Assembly (NCBI GenBank): GCA_017527945.1
Contig: JAFXPL010000110.1
Coordinates: 1 to 35,828 of the forward strand
Length of the DNA stretch: 35,828 nucleotides
Source: Bacteroidales bacterium
Lineage (GTDB): Bacteria; Bacteroidota; Bacteroidia; Bacteroidales; WCHB1-69
Reading direction: 5' to 3'
Shown here: positions 35,001-35,828 of the stretch, piece by piece
How the letters are laid out: each line of letters starts with the position of its first letter
Position numbering within the stretch: the stretch's first letter is position 1
The notes under the pieces: model-generated
Databases searched by the model: none
Told to the model about the DNA's origin: nothing
What the model saw: the letters and a program-made list of their open reading frames with translations, nothing else
Made by a program: the position numbers and the translations under genes

Positions 35001-35407
35001 TGTCCCACCGTAATAACCAACTGCGTCCCAGCTGTAACCTGGTCAATATTTCTTCTCGAATAAGCACCACCACCACCACCACCAGTGTATTTTGTTAACT
35101 GGTTACCCAAGTATCCCCCTCCCCCACCTGCGCCGCCGCCACCAATGGCCTCTATAGTCACCTTAGTGCAATTTTGGGGTACCACAAACGTACCATCACT
35201 CATATAGTCCTGATGACACCAAACTTGTCCCCAAGCCGTCCCCAAACTCAGAACCATAGCGAACGCTATGAGAATTGAGAATTGGAAATTGAAAATTGAA
35301 AATTTTGCATTCTCCATTTTCAATTTTGCATTTTCAATTTCCAATTCCGCCCGCTTCTTTCTCTCTGTCTCTTGCATCTTGTCTGTCAATGTAAATGTCT
35401 TGCTCAT
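29099..35407 (-). CDS. Giant surface protein: Gly-rich domain, Ig-like and MBG repeats, FISUMP C-terminus
   Basis: A 2102-residue exported protein. The signal peptide ends at about residue 60 (IAFAMVLSLGTAWG), preceded by an unusual 45-residue charged part. If translation starts at Met31 (ATG at 35317), the signal has normal length. Residues about 70-345 form a Gly-rich domain (TFVVPQNCTKVTIEAIGGGGAGG to GIVRIWF). Then come tandem Ig/PKD-like domains (about 350-1280; CSDSNLQVAFTAP, VCAEQTTPLALTATVTN, GADGELKVAASGGTEPYTYSV). MBG-type repeats follow (about 1280-1860; ITIKADDKTKVYDNNPSTDP, KVYDGTPLTGSYTSEGL), two of them nearly identical. The C-terminus (about 1900-2102) is a FISUMP domain (GSQCWFTENLQV, GICPAGWSVGSAEDYNIL, SVRCIRKH). 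A cell-surface adhesin is likely. No type IX secretion C-terminal domain was recognised. Confidence 0.9.
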   Translation of the reverse strand: MSKTFTLTDKMQETERKKRAELEIENAKLKMENAKFSIFNFQFSILIAFAMVLSLGTAWGQVWCHQDYMSDGTFVVPQNCTKVTIEAIGGGGAGGGGGYLGNQLTKYTGGGGGGAYSRRNIDQVTAGTQLVITVGHGGKFEDSGTSDSEKNGGDSKVEMNGTAICKALGGKAGDWNGGIGSNTHSGGEGGSTTGGVGAYKYSGGDGGAGFQHDDGNKGADDRTGSGAGGGAAGGNHDGYPGGSGTYQTYQYTTGIWPFQRKHTGYTAVAPEGGAGGGGATGNPIGGAWLKGGTGASGLGSADGWHHGTDASGTEYGAGGSGARITSQSARGGKGASGIVRIWFYIDTTKLTVTPLANPDPVCHGGTVTFSGSASSEIGSLSYRWTLDNSSVAASESASFTKNNLPAGDHTAKLTVIDNFQSYLQGLVSSQVSCPSWTATNAGEVSFTVLPAVKMNAVDDIEVNAGDPVSVSFSGSPDGVSFSWTNDNTSIGLAANGTTNSLSFTAQNEGVTDLVATVTVTPSYTQGGTTCTGPSKPFTITVKPGKVEMNPVADQTLCSDSNLQVAFTAPSYYPTNMSYSWSRNKTTEVTGIEANGTVTGTNKLTGTLVNTTGTVQVVTFTVTPSYSVLGNTLTGDPRTFTVTVRPAVNIQAQAAKVCAEQTTPLALTATVTNATAGNHLTWSFNGTTQTGTTTAAATQTATANFSVPSVTGTSTIPYTITYNDNVCSASQSANVRVIKLTLAETASAHRNVTCFGGADGELKVAASGGTEPYTYSVAGIDGTNTTGKFTGLRLPENTEPGYADPAHPAWETVSGTYTVNVQDANGCSANTTVSLFSPAELRWKNCPNDTVLCPDPGSNIATFVAGTHFTAPTLNTEANIPTAQYGRYVKRSPSTNTTTFDANEHTITYTATNNCPGAVVQKCEFTITVRPNPSLSMENEATVGDQKVCLDNAIKEVTLNYDNATVSVTGLPNGVNMSAADGVATISGTPANLTETLPHTYNYTITAVSDQTDGNGDLCEGNTKTLTGKITVNPVQNVTIAITGDTTQSVCAGTAITNVKFATGGTIAFKNLPAGLSASETAPYTLSGTPTAGGRYTVTASDTYGCSKDSITGTITVKPQPTLTIDKATQTITYGASMEDVHIEYANATVSLTSQPAWMTTATEDGVLTLRGTGTPPAAGTYEVTVTAASTEGCADVSEKVKVVVDPLAVTVNITGNNDTKTYDAAEHEVTGYTATATSALYKVSGDTPDFGLKSGETASAKRTDVGTTDMGLTPAKFENHNSNFTVSFAIAADGYIEIEKAAITIKADDKTKVYDNNPSTDPALTATVTGVPTSGVAPVYSLSRAEGQDVGEYAITVTAETASNPNYTVTVQPGTFSITPKAITIAADNKTKVYDNDATTDPALTATVTGVPTSGVAPVYSLSRAEGQNVGEYAITVTAAAASNPNYTVTVQPGTFSITKRDVTLTSVDAIREYNGSYLTNHNVTVSDPGWANGEGATYSFTGQQLLPGSSQNTFTYTLNDGTLAANYSITTAFGTLTVTDRTEKYQVTMTSNSNTDSPVTYDGLPHTLNEFVTHTFTVEGNTYTVTGLSASVTETFAGTYPNAISGTAVVTDAYGNNVTSQFTVNQQSGNLVISKRPITFTIAPANATKPYDGTPLTVSYDQLIVNGLASTDQLVGGTITTNDFEVGQYPISEGNMFRMMVEKASVKSGFSIKHSSGELTKTLASYAPTFNITLSITARQLTITATNPTKVYDGTPLTGSYTSEGLVEGDVLTVTLSGEQTCVGSTTNTVASYQVTRSGEDVTDDYTVTTVHGTLTVTAVTDFNCPAPVVITLTEGSDEVTVAESQLGTVSHALITDGHATVAHNLATLNPMAEGTHTVTWTLYDDCGNAMTSCEQTVTVQFAPCDGTISLGGHDYAYKRIGSQCWFTENLQVAAGEAVPYKNEMANKDAFGLLYTWYEAMNVAEDAEPTPQTADNGTPYVQGICPAGWSVGSAEDYNILNATAGDVKRLKDMSTNYWLSGSEGVEPNLGFNARGAGLYNSAFGRFEDLKTNYHFWTSDAQPHSSMATAGEINYYCGDLLTAPADKHDRMSVRCIRKHVQE
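31020..31499. repeat. Tandem 240-bp duplication coding for two MBG units
   Basis: Bases 31020-31259 and 31260-31499 are nearly identical in-frame copies of 240 bp, i.e. 80 residues. Both translate to KTKVYDN..., ALTATVTGVPTSGVAPVYSL, EGQ(D/N)VGEYAITVTA and NPNYTVTVQPGTFSIT. The high DNA identity indicates a recent duplication or gene conversion; a changing copy number is plausible. Confidence 0.85.
35271..35347. repeat. Heptanucleotide array inside the coding start of the giant gene
   Basis: Eleven 7-bp units in perfect register: AGAATTG x2, GAAATTG, AAAATTG, AAAATTT, TGCATTC, TCCATTT, TCAATTT, TGCATTT, TCAATTT, CCAATTC. The second half is roughly the reverse complement of the first, so it is an imperfect palindrome. 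On the minus strand it encodes residues 21-46 of the giant protein (ELEIENAKLK, MENAKFSIFN, FQFSIL). Confidence 0.85.
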
Positions 35408-35638
35408 TATTGTTACTTTTTTTTACCTTCGTTTGTTTGTTTTTGTCGGGGCCGGGGGATCGCTGCGCGCTCCTCGTTTGCCGCATTTGCCGCATTCGGA
35501 ACACCCAGGGGCGTTCGGTCCCAGGGCTCGCTGCGCTCACCCTGGGCTGACATTGGTCGGGCTTTCAGCCATTTTTGGAGGGGGTTGGGGGCGCAATGCG
35601 CTGTGGGCCAGCCTCCACCATTATACGAAAAAAACGCG
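35408..35638 (-). other. Long structured leader of the giant gene
   Basis: About 225 nt lie between the promoter and the ATG, without a gene. CCCAGGG (35520-35526) pairs with CCCTGGG (35540-35546) around a GCTCGCTGCGCTC loop. A second stem, GGCTGA (35545-35550) with TCAGCC (35565-35570), overlaps the first by two bases, so the two are mutually exclusive. It may be a regulatory leader or another interspersed GC-rich repeat. Confidence 0.55.
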
Positions 35639-35668
35639 GCAAAGATACATTTTTTTTGTATCTTTTGC
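35639..35668 (-). promoter_or_regulatory. Promoter of the giant gene within an inverted repeat
   Basis: Minus-strand TATCTTTG (35640-35647) fits TAnnTTTG. It lies in GCAAAGATACA ... TGTATCTTTTGC (35639-35668), an inverted repeat with one extra T. The right arm gives a near-match box on the plus strand (TATCTTTTG), so transcription in both directions is possible. Confidence 0.6.
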
Positions 35669-35690
35669 TATTTTGGGGTTAGGGGGGGTA

Positions 35691-35828
35691 GGGAGTTTAG
35701 GAGGTTTAGGGAGTTTAGGAGGTTTAGGAGGTTTAGGAGGTTTAGGGAGTTTAGGGAGTTTAGGGAGTTTAGGAGGTTTAGGAGATTAGGAGATTAGGAG
35801 ATTAGGAGATTAGGAGATTAGGAGATTA
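35691..35828. repeat. Nonamer/octamer tandem array reaching the window edge
   Basis: Ten 9-bp units (GGGAGTTTA or GGAGGTTTA, 35691-35780) followed by six 8-bp units (GGAGATTA, 35781-35828), continuing past the window. A plus-strand ORF through it gives only a Gly-Leu-Gly-Ser repeat and is not a gene. The units are related to those at 29026-29097, in the opposite orientation. Confidence 0.9.

Noticed and set aside
35268..35828. Plus-strand frames giving Gly-Leu-Gly-Ser or Arg-Phe-Arg repeats
   Set aside because: They are translations of the 9/8-bp tandem array and of the structured leader; all frames are open because of the repeat.

Overview
This window comes from a Bacteroidetes genome, most likely an uncultured Bacteroidales member. 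The evidence is: promoters of the TAnnTTTG (-7) type; start codons without Shine-Dalgarno sequences; many secreted proteins ending their signal peptides in AQ or GQ; Bacteroidales-type families (DUF4292, DUF6175, PCMD, FISUMP, the rSAM/lipoprotein pair); and the rpsL-rpsG-fusA-rpsJ order. No sequence search was run, so family names come from recognition of motifs.

Layout. 1-2890 (+): assimilatory sulfate reduction, cysD (5' end outside the window), cysN and an APS-reductase-type cysH. 2896-6292 (-): rsmI, a tRNA-Leu(CAG), one continuous queG-kdsD fusion frame, and a DUF4292 protein, apparently from one promoter at 6285. 6325-7836: a Tn5/IS4-like insertion sequence, next to about 270 bp of gene-poor remnant. 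8112-15209 (-): eight closely packed genes, all for exported proteins, with one promoter overlapped by an 11-bp inverted repeat and one strong terminator. A small XRE-type regulator gene lies directly upstream. 16010-17455: a second IS4-family element, inserted after the start codon of a tiny ORF. 17689-19133: an AAA/DUF4143 ATPase whose promoter carries three 12-bp repeats. 19158-20653: radical SAM maturase plus partner lipoprotein. 20686-22319: CorC/HlyC-like protein and a small membrane protein. 22342-26035: str operon (rpsL, rpsG, fusA, rpsJ) followed by tRNA-Ala(GGC). 26098-28522: PCMD-like protein and a secreted esterase. 29099-35407: a 2102-residue surface protein with Gly-rich, Ig-like, MBG and FISUMP parts.

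The eight-gene exported-protein operon is the best candidate for an undescribed system. It has two paralogous small proteins, a barrel-like protein, a DUF6175 protein, a protein with possible CsgG-like N-terminus, a WG-repeat protein and two further secreted proteins, with a plausible dedicated regulator and operator.

A second theme is short tandem repeats with a 7-bp period (and related 8- and 9-bp arrays). They sit exactly at gene boundaries: overlapping the cysN stop, abutting the rpsJ start, following the stop of the giant gene, and, remarkably, encoding residues 21-46 of the giant protein around its signal peptide.
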